In this document: in pieces, positions 53,961-63,245 of the stretch
Layout: each line of letters opens with the position of its first letter
Position numbering within the stretch: position 1 is the stretch's first letter
Assembly (NCBI GenBank): GCA_030847615.1
Contig: JAUMIR010000003.1
Coordinates: 193,263,149 to 193,327,148 of the forward strand
Direction of reading: 5' to 3'
Source: Gambelia wislizenii
Lineage: Eukaryota; Chordata; Lepidosauria; Squamata; Crotaphytidae
Length of the DNA: 64,000 nucleotides
Made by a program: the position numbers and the translations under genes
The notes under the pieces: generated by a model
Seen by the model: the letters and a program-made list of their open reading frames with translations, nothing else
Database searches by the model: none
Told to the model about the DNA's origin: nothing

Positions 53961-54269
53961 ATGGCGACTGGAGCAGGGGGAGGAAAGAATGGGCAGAAGA
54001 ATGGGCAGAAGGAAAACCTGTCAGGGCAAGAGGATTTACAATCTTTGCTGGCACAGAATAATGAAAAATTACTTCAAAATTTTAAAGCTCATACACTTGA
54101 GCTACGAAATGAAATTCAGAATATGAAACAAGAAACAATACAGGAAGTTTCTAAACAACTACAAAGTGCCAAGCAGCAAATTAACCAGGAAATGGCAGGA
54201 GTGTGCAAAGAAATTAAAAAAGTAAATAAAATGGCAAATGAGAACAAAGATTGGCTTCAGAGACATGAA
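53961..54269 (+). pseudogene. L1 ORF1, 5' part (split by CR1)
   Basis: From ATG at 53961, MATGAGGGKNGQKNGQKENL leads into a long heptad-like helix (LLAQNNEKLLQNFKAHTLEL, EIQNMKQETIQEVSKQL, ANENKDWLQRHE) matching the coiled coil of L1 ORF1p, an RNA-binding trimeric chaperone. The frame is open until the CR1 at 54270. If the CR1 and one duplication copy are ignored, the codons join in frame to EIEIVEICTQ at 57491, so the CR1 caused this break. Confidence 0.85.
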
Positions 54270-54351
54270 TCATAGAATCATAGAATTGCAGAGTTGGAAG
54301 AGACCACGAGGGCCATCCAGTCCAACCCCCCTGCCACGCAGGAAATCACAA

Positions 54352-57300
54352 TCAAAGCATCCCCGACAGATGGCCATCCAGCCACTGTTTAAAGACCTCC
54401 AAGGAAGGAGACCCCACCACGCTCCGAGGGAGTGCGTTCCACTGCCGAACAGCTCTTACTGTCAAAAAGTTCCTCCTCATGTTGAGGTGGAATCTCTGTT
54501 CCTGGAGCTTGCATCCATTGCTCCGTGTTCCAGTCTCTGGAGCAGCAGAAAACAAGCCTGCTCCATCCTCAGCGTGACATCCCTTCAAATACTTAAACAG
54601 GGCTATCATATCGCCTCTAAACCGTCTTTTTTCCAGGCTAAACATACCCAGCTCCCTAAGTCTCTCCTCATAAGGCATTGTTTCCAGACCTTTCACCATT
54701 TTAGTTGCCCTTCTCTGGACACGCTCCAATTTGTCAATATCCTTTTTTAATTGTGGTGCCCAGAACTGGACACAGTATTCTAAGTGAGGTCTGACCAAGG
54801 CAGAATAGAGTGGCACTATTACTTCCCTTGATCTAGACACTATACTTCTATTGATACAGCCCAAAATTGCATTGGCCTTTTTAGCTGCCGCATCACACTG
54901 TTGGCTCATGTTCAACTTGTGGTCTACTAGGACTCCTAGATCCCTTTCGCACGTAGTCTCATTCAGCCAGGTCTCTCCCATCCTATATTTATGCATTTCA
55001 TTTTTCCGCCCTAAATGCAGTACTTTACATTTCTCCGTATTGAATTTCATTTTGTTAGCTTTGGCCCAGCTCTCCAGTCTATCCAGGTCATTCTGAATTT
55101 TGATCCTGTCCTCTAGGGTATTAGCTACTCCTCCCAATTTGGTGTCATCTGCAAATTTGATAAGTATGCCCCTAATTCCCTCATCTAAGTCATTGATAAA
55201 GATGTTGAATAGCACTGGGCCCAGGACAGAACCCTGTGGCACCCCACTAGTCACATCTTTCCAAGACGAAGAGGAGCCACTGCTGAGCACCCTTTGGGTT
55301 CGGCCGGTCAACCAATTACAAATCCATTGAACAGTTAACTTGTCTAGCCCACATTCTCCAAGCTTGTTTGCAAGAATGTCATGGGGAACCTTGTCAAAGG
55401 CCTTACTGAAATCAAGGTATGCAATGTCCACAGCATTCCCTTCATCTACCAAGCTGGTAACTTTATCAAAAAAAGAGATCAGATTAGTCTGGCATGACTT
55501 GTTTCTCTGAAACCCATGCTGACTTTTTGTGATTATGGCATTGCCTTCTAAATGTTCACAGACTCTCTGTTTAATGATCTGTTCTAGAATCTTCCCTGGT
55601 ATTGATGTCAGACTAACTGGACGATAGTTGTTGGGATCCTCTTTTTTCCCCTTTTTGATGATGGGAACAACGCTTGCCCTCCTCCAGTCTGCTGGGACTT
55701 CTCCTGTTCTCCAGGAGTTCTCAAATATTATTGCCAATGGCTCTGAGATTATATTTGCCAGCTCTTTTAATACTCTTGGATGTAGTTCATCTGGTCCTGG
55801 AGATTTAAATTCATTTAGATTAAGAAGGTATTCCTGTACTACCTCTTTACTTATTTTGAGCTGGATTTCCCCTATTGTGCCCTCTGTTCCATTCTCCTCA
55901 GGTTGGTCCTCCTTTTCCTTTTCTGAAAACACTGAGGCAAAGAAGGTGTTGAGTAATTCTGCCTTTTCTCTGTCCCCTGTTAGCATTTTGCCATCTTCTC
56001 CACGTAGCGGCCCTATCATTTCCTTCTTCCTCCTTTTGCTGCGGACATACCCAAAAAAACCCTTTTTATTGTTCTTAACCTCCCTAGCAAGCCTGAGCTC
56101 ATTCTGCGCTTTAGCTTTTCTGACTTTACTCCTACACGTGTTCGCTATCTGTTTGAATTCTTCTTTGGTGATTTCCCCCCTTTTCCATTTCCTATACATG
56201 TTCCGTTTAAAACTTAGCTCCCTTGAAAGTTCTTTAGTCATCCATTCTGGTTTCTTGAGACACCTCCCATTTTTCTTCCTCAATGGTACTGTTTGAAATT
56301 GTGCCTTCAGTATCTCCCTTTTGAGAAAGTCCCATCCGTCTTGAGGTCCCTTCACTTTTAGTATTCTTGACCATGGGATCATCCCCAGTATTTCCCTGAG
56401 TTTATTGAAATCAGCTCTCCTAAAGTCAAGAATGCGTGTCTGACTATGCCTGGCTTCTCCTTTCCATTGTATAACAAACTCCAGGAGAACATGATCACTC
56501 TCACCTAAGGATCCCACCACTTGCACCCCATTAACAAGGTCGTCTCTGTTGGTTAGGATCAGATCTAAACTAGCTGACCCCCTTGTTGCCTCTTCCACCT
56601 TTTGGACCATGAAATTGTCTTCCAGGCATGTAAGGAATTTGCTAGACCTTGTAGTTTTGGCTGAGTTAGATTGCCAGCAAATATCAGGATAGTTGAAGTC
56701 ACCCATCACTACTACATCTCTCCTTTCTGCATGTATGTTCATCTGTTCTAGAAAGGCAACATCCAATTCCTCCGTCTGATTTGGGGGTCTGTAGTAGAGT
56801 CCCACAATAACATCCCTGTTGTTTCCCTCCCCTTTAATTTTTATCCAGATGCTCTCCACCTGGCTTCCAGTATTGATGTCATGGATCACTTCACTGGTGT
56901 AAATATCCCTGACATATAATGCTATTCCTCCTCCTTTCCTGTTTGGCCTGTTTCTCCTATAAAGGTTATACCCCTCTATTCCTACATTCCAATCATGAGA
57001 CTCGTCCCACCAGGTTTCAGTAACGCCTATTATATCATATTTGTTTTGTAGTGCAAGGAGTTCTAGTTCATCTTGCTTATTTCCCATGCTCTGTGCATTA
57101 GTGTAGAGACATCTGAGACCATGTGTTCCCTTTACTTGCTCCCTGTGCAAGTTTTTTTGCCTCCCACTGTTGGGTCCTTGCGCTGTTTGCCTTGTTCCCT
57201 CTATGACAGTTTGACTATTTTCTCCAGCCCTTTTGCCTTCCAGAATACTGTCTCCCTCCCCCATTTGACTCAGTTTAAAGCCCTCCTGATCAAATTCTTG

Positions 57301-57423
57301 AGACTGTTGGCAAAAATGTTTCTTCCAACTGTTGTAAGATGCACCCCATCTCTTGCCAGAAGTCCCCCCGCATGGAAGCGCAGTCCATGATCCAAGAATC
57401 CAATTTGTTCTCGGCGACACCAT
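54352..57423 (-). CDS. CR1 ORF2: endonuclease-reverse transcriptase, intact frame
   Basis: 1023 codons without a stop. Residues about 103-320 form the APE-type endonuclease: YTNAQS (Asn109), TETWWDE (Glu136), YYRPPN, MGDFNYPD (Asp242/Asn244), SLDLILTN and ESDH (Asp309, His311), all catalytic positions present. Residues about 480-850 are the RT: SPGPDELHPRVLKE, NNYRPVSLTS, HGFQRNKSC, AYLDFSKAFDKVPH (Asp671), [19 protein letters not shown] and [10 protein letters not shown] (Asp759, Asp760). The C-terminus has YEERLRELGMFSLEKRR and ends FKQWLDGHLSGML as usual. The Met at 57423 overlaps ORF1 by about 150 bp; the true start may be a later Met. Normal length for the family is about 950-1000 residues, so nothing essential is missing. 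Promoter and most of ORF1 are gone, so it would depend on outside transcription. Confidence 0.9.
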   Translation of the reverse strand: MVSPRTNWILGSWTALPCGGTSGKRWGASYNSWKKHFCQQSQEFDQEGFKLSQMGEGDSILEGKRAGENSQTVIEGTRQTAQGPNSGRQKNLHREQVKGTHGLRCLYTNAQSMGNKQDELELLALQNKYDIIGVTETWWDESHDWNVGIEGYNLYRRNRPNRKGGGIALYVRDIYTSEVIHDINTGSQVESIWIKIKGEGNNRDVIVGLYYRPPNQTEELDVAFLEQMNIHAERRDVVVMGDFNYPDICWQSNSAKTTRSSKFLTCLEDNFMVQKVEEATRGSASLDLILTNRDDLVNGVQVVGSLGESDHVLLEFVIQWKGEARHSQTRILDFRRADFNKLREILGMIPWSRILKVKGPQDGWDFLKREILKAQFQTVPLRKKNGRCLKKPEWMTKELSRELSFKRNMYRKWKRGEITKEEFKQIANTCRSKVRKAKAQNELRLAREVKNNKKGFFGYVRSKRRKKEMIGPLRGEDGKMLTGDREKAELLNTFFASVFSEKEKEDQPEENGTEGTIGEIQLKISKEVVQEYLLNLNEFKSPGPDELHPRVLKELANIISEPLAIIFENSWRTGEVPADWRRASVVPIIKKGKKEDPNNYRPVSLTSIPGKILEQIIKQRVCEHLEGNAIITKSQHGFQRNKSCQTNLISFFDKVTSLVDEGNAVDIAYLDFSKAFDKVPHDILANKLGECGLDKLTVQWICNWLTGRTQRVLSSGSSSSWKDVTSGVPQGSVLGPVLFNIFINDLDEGIRGILIKFADDTKLGGVANTLEDRIKIQNDLDRLESWAKANKMKFNTEKCKVLHLGRKNEMHKYRMGETWLNETTCERDLGVLVDHKLNMSQQCDAAAKKANAILGCINRSIVSRSREVIVPLYSALVRPHLEYCVQFWAPQLKKDIDKLERVQRRATKMVKGLETMPYEERLRELGMFSLEKRRFRGDMIALFKYLKGCHAEDGAGLFSAAPETGTRSNGCKLQEQRFHLNMRRNFLTVRAVRQWNALPRSVVGSPSLEVFKQWLDGHLSGML

Positions 57424-57483
57424 CTACGGAGCCAGTTGTTTACGTCGGCTATTTTCCTCTCCCTTCTTGGACCATGCCCTTCA
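57270..57483 (-). pseudogene. CR1 ORF1 C-terminus (SGNH-esterase end)
   Basis: In the frame of the minus-strand ORF ending at 57270, the CR1 part begins near 57483 with GHGPRRERKIADVNNWLRRW and continues GFLDHGLRF, LLARDGVHLTTVGRNIFANS and LIRRALN. DGVHL is the catalytic Asp-x-x-His block of the SGNH/GDSL esterase domain known in CR1 ORF1 proteins. The catalytic Ser block and N-terminus lie beyond the truncation. The upstream residues of that ORF (57557-57484) are antisense L1, not CR1. Confidence 0.78.
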
Positions 57484-57492
57484 AGACATGAA

Positions 57493-58082
57493 ATAGAGAT
57501 TGTTGAGATATGCACACAAATTATTGCCCAAGAAGATAGGGATAGAAGGACAAACATAAGGATTCAAAATGTTCTACATTTTGAAAAAGAAACTTCAACC
57601 CTGCTGAGAATTAAAATAATAAACTGGTTCCAGCAACTGACACCCCAGTTACAGTGGGTGCAAGAAGATTTTGAGAGAATCCATAGAACTGGATTCAGGG
57701 AAAACAACTCCCAGTGATGTATTGGTAAAAGTGGCCAATTACTACAAGAAAGAGACATTTATGAATGAAATCAGGAAACTGGGTGACCAAATACTTTTTG
57801 AATCAACACCAGTGATGATCTTCAATGATTTGTGTGTGAAAACATTGGAATGGAGGAGAGGTATCAAACCCATTAAAGATATACTGAAAAAAAAACCAAT
57901 ATTAGCTACAATTGGGGATACCCAATATTTTTGAAGTTCAAGTATGCTGGGAAATTCTACAAAATAAAAACACTGGAAGAAGGATTACAACTGCTGACAA
58001 TGCTGGGATTGAGAGAGGAAGAACAAGAAGCAGCAAAAGACCAAGGGGAGCTGAAAGGAGCAACATCAGGAAAGGAGAAATG
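57493..58082 (+). pseudogene. L1 ORF1, 3' part
   Basis: Resumes with the end of the coiled coil and the RRM-like domain (DRDRRTNIRIQNV, LLRIKIINWFQQ, EDFERIHRTGFREN). A frameshift near 57705 moves to SDVLVKVANYYKKETFM and LEWRRGIKPIKDILKKKPI, the C-terminal domain. A second slip near 57925 moves to KYAGKFYKIKTLEEGLQLL and a natural-looking end at 58080-58082. Domain order is normal for ORF1p; two frameshifts plus the CR1 make it non-functional. Confidence 0.8.
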
Positions 58083-58378
58083 AAGATATAAAGACAAGGG
58101 ATTAAGAAAAACTGAGAGAGATGAGATCAAAGGTGACATCGGTGATGGTTGACACCCCCTCCCCCCTCAAAGTTTGTAGCTATGGCAGGGATAGTAATCC
58201 CTGGGATTAGGAGGGGGTGAGGAAATGTGTATGTGGGAGGGCTAGGAAGGAGGGGGAAGGGGGGAAGGTGGAGGGTGGTGCAGGGGGATTGTTATTGTTA
58301 TTGTTATTGTTTATTTGAGTATTGTAGTATTTGTGCACTATGGGGGACTAATAGAAGTTGAAATTTATTATACATAAT
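58083..58378 (+). other. L1 inter-ORF spacer, G-rich
   Basis: Separates ORF1 and ORF2. At 58199-58290 the sense strand has repeated G3-G5 runs (GGGAGGGCTAGGAAGGAGGG, GGAAGGGGGGAAGGTGGAGG) that could form G-quadruplexes, then (TTATTG)n. Confidence 0.6.
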
Positions 58379-61300
58379 ATGGAAGGCAGATTGAGAATAT
58401 TGACCTTAAATGTCAAAGGGTTAGGAAACATAATAAAAAGAAAAAGAATAGAATCTTTATTAAATAAATCTAAAGCAGATATAATATTCCTTCAAGAAAC
58501 ACACCAAAATAAAGATGGAGTGAATGAATTGAAGTTGAAATGGGCAAATACGTATGAAAAAGCTTTTGGAACATCAAAATCAAGAGGAGTAGCAAATATT
58601 TTGTCGAAAGGATGTGATTTTATTGTTAAGAAAATTTAAAAAGATATAAAAGGATGATATATAATAATACAAGGAATTAGGGGTAAGGAACAATTCACTT
58701 TGGTTAATCTGTATGCACCAAATGAAGATCAAATAGAATTTTATGAAGAAGTTATTAAACCTACAAATGAAATAAGTGAGGGATCTATAATAATGGCATG
58801 AGATTTTAATATGGTAATGGATAAGCAGAAAGATAAATCCAATCCTACTAAAGAGGACAAGAAAACGTATGAAACTGGTTTGAACAAAATTATAAATAGA
58901 AAAGGATTACGAGATGTATGGATATAATGGAAAGGAGAAGAAAAGAGGTACACTTATTATTCACCAACACATTAAAACTATTCTAGAATAGACTATATTT
59001 TTGTATGAAAAAATCTGGTCCCACAAATTGTAAACACAGATATAGGGATTATAAAAATTACAGACCATGCAACAGTTACAGCAGATATAAAGATTACAAA
59101 AGATTATAAACAAGCAAAAAGATGGAGATTGGATACAAAAATCTTGGGTTATAAAAACATAGTAGAAAAAATACAGGTAGAATTAAAAGAAATATGGGAA
59201 ATAGAGTAGGACAAAGCAATCAAGCATTATTGTGGGACTCAATGAAAGCTGTAGCAAGGGGAATATTTATTAGGGAAGCACACACATTGTGGAAAAAATG
59301 GGGAAAAGTAAGAAGCAACTAGAAGAGGAAATTAAGGGTCTAGAAAAAGAATATTTTAGAAACAGAGATAAACAGATACACGCATTAATACAAGCAAAGA
59401 GAAATGAGTTAGAAAAGGAAGATCTAGAAATAGCAAAAAGAAATCTGTTATTTATGAAAAGAGATTTTTTTTGAATACAGTAATAAAAATTCTAGAATGT
59501 TAGCAAGAGCCACAGAAACAAAGAAATCTAAAAGTTTGATTGGAATTATTAAAAATGAAAAAGGGGGGAAAGTAATTTGATGAAAGATAAATTAAAGATA
59601 TTTCAAGAATATTATCAAAAATTATATTCAGCAGGTGATCCACTGAAAGACTTAGAGAAATACATACAGGAAAATTGTAAGGATATAATTAGTGAGGAGG
59701 AGAAAGAATTAATGGAAAAACCTATAACAGAAGAGGAAATAGAAGATATTATAAACAAATTGAAACTAGGGAAGGTCCCAGGAGAAGATGGTTTGGGAGC
59801 CAAATATTACAAAACATTTAAAAGTATATTAATATCTAGAGTGAAAGAATTATATAATAACATTTTAAAAGGAGATGAGATCCCACCATCATGGAAACAA
59901 TCTTTGATTATATTAATTCCAAAACCAGATAAAGATTTGACAGATCCAGAATCATATAGACCAATATCATTAATAAATCAAGATGCAAAAATATTAACAG
60001 CAATAATGGCAAAAAGGATGAATAAATTTATGCACAAATATCTACAAAAAGACCAATGTGGATTTATAGAAGGAAGACAGATGGCTGCTTTAACTGGAAG
60101 AGTAATAAATATAATAATTAGAAGAAAGAAATATAATAATTAATTAATTAATATAATAATTAATATAATAATTAGAAGAAAGAAAATTAAAGCAGGCTTT
60201 ATAGCTATAGATATATTTAAAGCTTTTGATTGTGTGGAATGGCCAGCATTAAAAAATATAATGAAAACATTTGGATTTGGAGAAAAATTTAGGGGTGTGA
60301 TTGACCAATTGTATAAAAAAAATAAAGCTACAGTAATAGTAAATGATGGTAAGACAGAACAAATAAATTTAACTAGGTGAACAAGACAAGGCTGCCCACT
60401 TTCCCCAATAATATTTGCTATGGTAATAGAAATATTAGCTAATGTAATTAGAAACGATGAAGATATCAAAGGGATAGGAAATATTGAAGAGATTAAACTG
60501 AATATGTTTGCAGATGATACTTTAATAACAATACAAAATCAATTGGAAAAATGCAAGAGATAGAGAAACATTTGGAAACATTTGGGAAGATGACAGGTTT
60601 ACAAGTAAACTGGAATAAATCAGAAATGATGATATTTAATTATACAGAGGCAGAGAAAAAAATATGAAGAGTAAAAAGAAATATATTAAAATAAAAGAGC
60701 AAATAAAATATTTAGGAATAAATATTGTGGCAGAATTGGAAAAACTAGAGGAATTTTTTTTTTACTATGTTAAGGAAGTATATGGAGAAAAGAATAGAGA
60801 AATATGGGAGAATTAAATTGTCATGGTTTGGAAGAATAGCGCTTGTTAAAATGAAAATATTACCAACAATATTTTTTTTATTCAGAATGCTGGCTATTAA
60901 AGTATCTGAGATGGAATTAAAAAAGTGGCAAAATATGATAAATAATTATTGTAATGGAGGCAAAAGATCAAGAATCAATAAAAATAGATGGTATAAATCC
61001 CCCCAAAAAAGAAGGTTTAGGCCTACCTAATTTAAAGCTATATTACATAGCGAATCAATTGAGATATATTATTTATAGTGTTGTGGAAGTGAAGGAAATG
61101 GAATGGATGGAAATAAATAAACAAGAGATAGAGTTAAAATTAAGAAATATATTTTTTTGTAAACCAAAAAAGAAATTTAGGGAAACAATACAGTCTGTCT
61201 CTTTAAAAAATATATTAGATATATGGAATAAATATAAAAAAGTATTAGTTCCAGGAATATCTCCATTAACGCCAGTAATATTGTTAGAGGGTTTCCCAGC

Positions 61301-62299
61301 AAATTTAAGAAATGAAGTGGAAGCAAAATTAGGAGGACAAGAAATAATAAGGTTGAAAGAATGGATGGGGGAAATGAAAAATAAAAATTATATGGAAAAA
61401 GTATTAAAGGAGCAAGGATTTACATGGTTTAAACTGATACAGTTAGAACGATGGACAAAAAAATGTTTAAAGGAGGGAAGTTGTAGAAAAAGTACAAAAT
61501 TTGAGGAATTGATTATAAAAGCTATTCAAGAGAAAAATATTATAAAAGGTATTACAAGCAAAATATATCACATGTTAATGGATAATGAAGAAGTACAAGA
61601 TTATCTAAAAGATGTTTGGGAAACAGATGTAGCAACTGTAATAGACAAATCTAAGTGGGAAAAAATATGGAATATGCAACATTTGAAAACATTATCAGTA
61701 AGAATAAAAGAAAATTACTATAAGATTATATGGAGATGGTATTTAACCCCAGTAAGATTGAATCAAATAGATAAAAAGTATTCAGCACAGTGTTGGAGGG
61801 GATGCCAAATATTGGGAATGTATATTCGTACGTGGTGGAATTGCAAATATGTGCACAAATTTTGGAAAATAGTTATGAAGGAAATAAGTGAAATACTGGA
61901 GATAAATATACCTTTAAGCCTGAAGTAGCATTATTATCATATTGTGAAAAAATACAAGAATCTCAAATTGTTAAGGATTTACTAACAAATCTGTTGACAG
62001 CAGCAAGGTTAATAATAGCAAAGAAATGAAAAATACAAGGTGAATACAAAATAGAAGAATAGTATGATGAAGTATAGAATATAGCTATAAATGAGAAATT
62101 AACAAATATGGTTAAAGAAAAAAAAGGAGGGCTAAATAAGAATGTTTTTGGTGAAAAATGGAGTAAATTTTTAGAATTTGTATTAATAAAGGGGAGAGGA
62201 AGCAAACCTGAGTTGGAAACAATGGTATTTTTGGAAAGAGGGATGAATGTAAAGGGAAGTCCCTCGGTGGAGGGAATCTCTGTTATATATGTTTGTTAA
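58379..62299 (+). pseudogene. L1 ORF2 (endonuclease-RT), many stops
   Basis: ATG at 58379. The endonuclease opens with LRILTLNVKGLGN (the Asn motif) and IIFLQETHQN (catalytic Glu). Stops follow at 58637 and later, and the GDFN motif reads stop-DFN (TGA at 58800). RT: the ORF 59577-60143 has LKLGKVPGEDGLGAKYYK, IPPSWKQSLIILIPKPDKD and SYRPISLINQDAKILT; a later piece carries FADDT intact near 60510-60522. The C-terminal ORF 60954-61928 holds FRETIQSVSLKNILDIWNKY and the Cys-rich CWRGC...TWWNCKYVHKFWK. The end lies near 62299. Roughly ten stops or frameshifts; inactive. ORF2p nicks target DNA and reverse transcribes L1 and SINE RNA. Confidence 0.85.
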
Positions 62300-62362
62300 G
62301 TTTTATGTAGAAATTGTATGTTGTTTAATTTTAAAAATTAATAAAAATTATTTTAAAAAAAG

Positions 62363-62777
62363 AATTAAAAGGCCAGAACTGTGGAACCATTATTTTATTC
62401 TTCATCAAGACAATGTGCCTGCTCAAGCAGCACTTTCTGTGAAGCAGATTTTGGCCAATAAACACATTACTACACTTGAACGTCCTCCCTATTCACCAGA
62501 TTTGGCACCATATGACTTTTTTCTTTTTCCTAAAGTGAAATCGATGCTTAAAGGAACACATTTTGATTCAATTGACACAGTAAAAAAGAAAACAGTGGAT
62601 ATGTTTAAACAGCTAGCAGAAACTGATTTGCTGCGTGCCTTCAACCAGTGGAAAACAAGACTGCATTGGTGTGTGTGTGTGAATGGAGAGTATATTGAAG
62701 GGGACAAGCATTAGAATTGTAGTACATATAAATAAGGATGGATTATTGTATCAGTCTAATTAATAGGCAGATGTTCT
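62363..62777 (+). pseudogene. Mariner transposase, 3' part (continuation after L1)
   Basis: The ORF at 62289-62714 includes, after the L1 end, LHQDNVPAQAALSVKQILA with the second catalytic Asp and RPPYSPDLAPYDFFLFPK with the third. Exactly 34 residues lie between the Asp of HQD and the Asp of PYD, diagnostic of DD34D mariners. It continues LKGTHFDSIDTV and RLHWCVCVNGEYIEGD to the natural C-terminus. The right terminal repeat is worn (CAGTCTAATTAATAG then GCAGATGTTC, 62752-62776). Together with 52659-53562 the element is about 1.3 kb, the normal mariner length. Confidence 0.87.
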
Positions 62778-63024
62778 TTTAGAGATACAGAACTGGGTGT
62801 AGGGAGGAGAATATTGTGGAAAAAAATCATGGTTAGTAATGAACTTGTTTGTGACAGAGCTGTTTATTTACCATGACACTGTGATAAATGCAAAAGAAAA
62901 GGGAAAGAGAGGAAAGGAAATGTAGAAACACCTTGAGTCCCCAAAACTGAGAATACTCACCACTTTTAGTAGTGTAGCTAAGTTTCTGATCACAAAGGAA
63001 TAATAAGGAGCATGAAAGGACCTT
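62778..63024. other. No gene seen
   Basis: Purine-rich unique DNA between the mariner right end and the dispersed repeat. Confidence 0.45.
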
Positions 63025-63245
63025 GTACCAAAGAGACTATGGAGATAATCGGACAGGGAAAATATCCCAGGACAGGGATGACAGGAGACTGCTAAAAGGC
63101 TTTCCTTTTAGATGAAATTGTCCCCCCCCCCCTGTGATGCTCCTTCTGCTCCTGTTTCCCCCACCGCTTCCTCTTATTCATGGGGGAAATCTGTGAATAA
63201 GAAGCCCATTCCCTTATAGAAACAGAATGATGGGTGAGTGAAAAG
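63025..63245 (-). repeat. Dispersed repeat, copy B (mate at 1-215)
   Basis: The reverse complement aligns block by block with window positions 1-215. It starts TTTCACTCACCCATCATTC at 63241-63223 and includes an inserted C12 run (63122-63133 on the plus strand). The common start suggests a real element end at 63241-63245. Confidence 0.6.

Larger units (their letters stand above)
54261..57492 (-). mobile_element. CR1 LINE, 3.2 kb, young, with 9-bp duplication
   Basis: Antisense insertion at 54270-57483 inside L1 ORF1. AGACATGAA flanks both sides (54261-54269 and 57484-57492). The 3' end on the minus strand finishes with ATTCTATGA repeats, the hallmark of CR1. The 5' end is truncated inside ORF1's esterase domain. 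ORF2 is completely open. It is the least damaged element of the window. Confidence 0.92.
53549..62376 (+). mobile_element. Full-length L1 LINE with 14-bp duplication, split by CR1
   Basis: L1 body at 53563-62362: 5' UTR starting GGGGGGCGGAGTCACACACC, ORF1, inter-ORF spacer, ORF2 and an AT-rich 3' end finishing TTTTAAAAAAAG. AAATAAAAGGCCAG (53549-53562) and AATTAAAAGGCCAG (62363-62376) form a target-site duplication with one mismatch and sit inside the mariner transposase. Without the CR1 the L1 is about 5.6 kb, a full-length size. It is strongly A-rich on the sense strand as usual for L1. Confidence 0.9.

Noticed and set aside
55628..56296. 222-codon plus-strand ORF
   Set aside because: It is the antisense shadow of the intact CR1 ORF2 on the minus strand.
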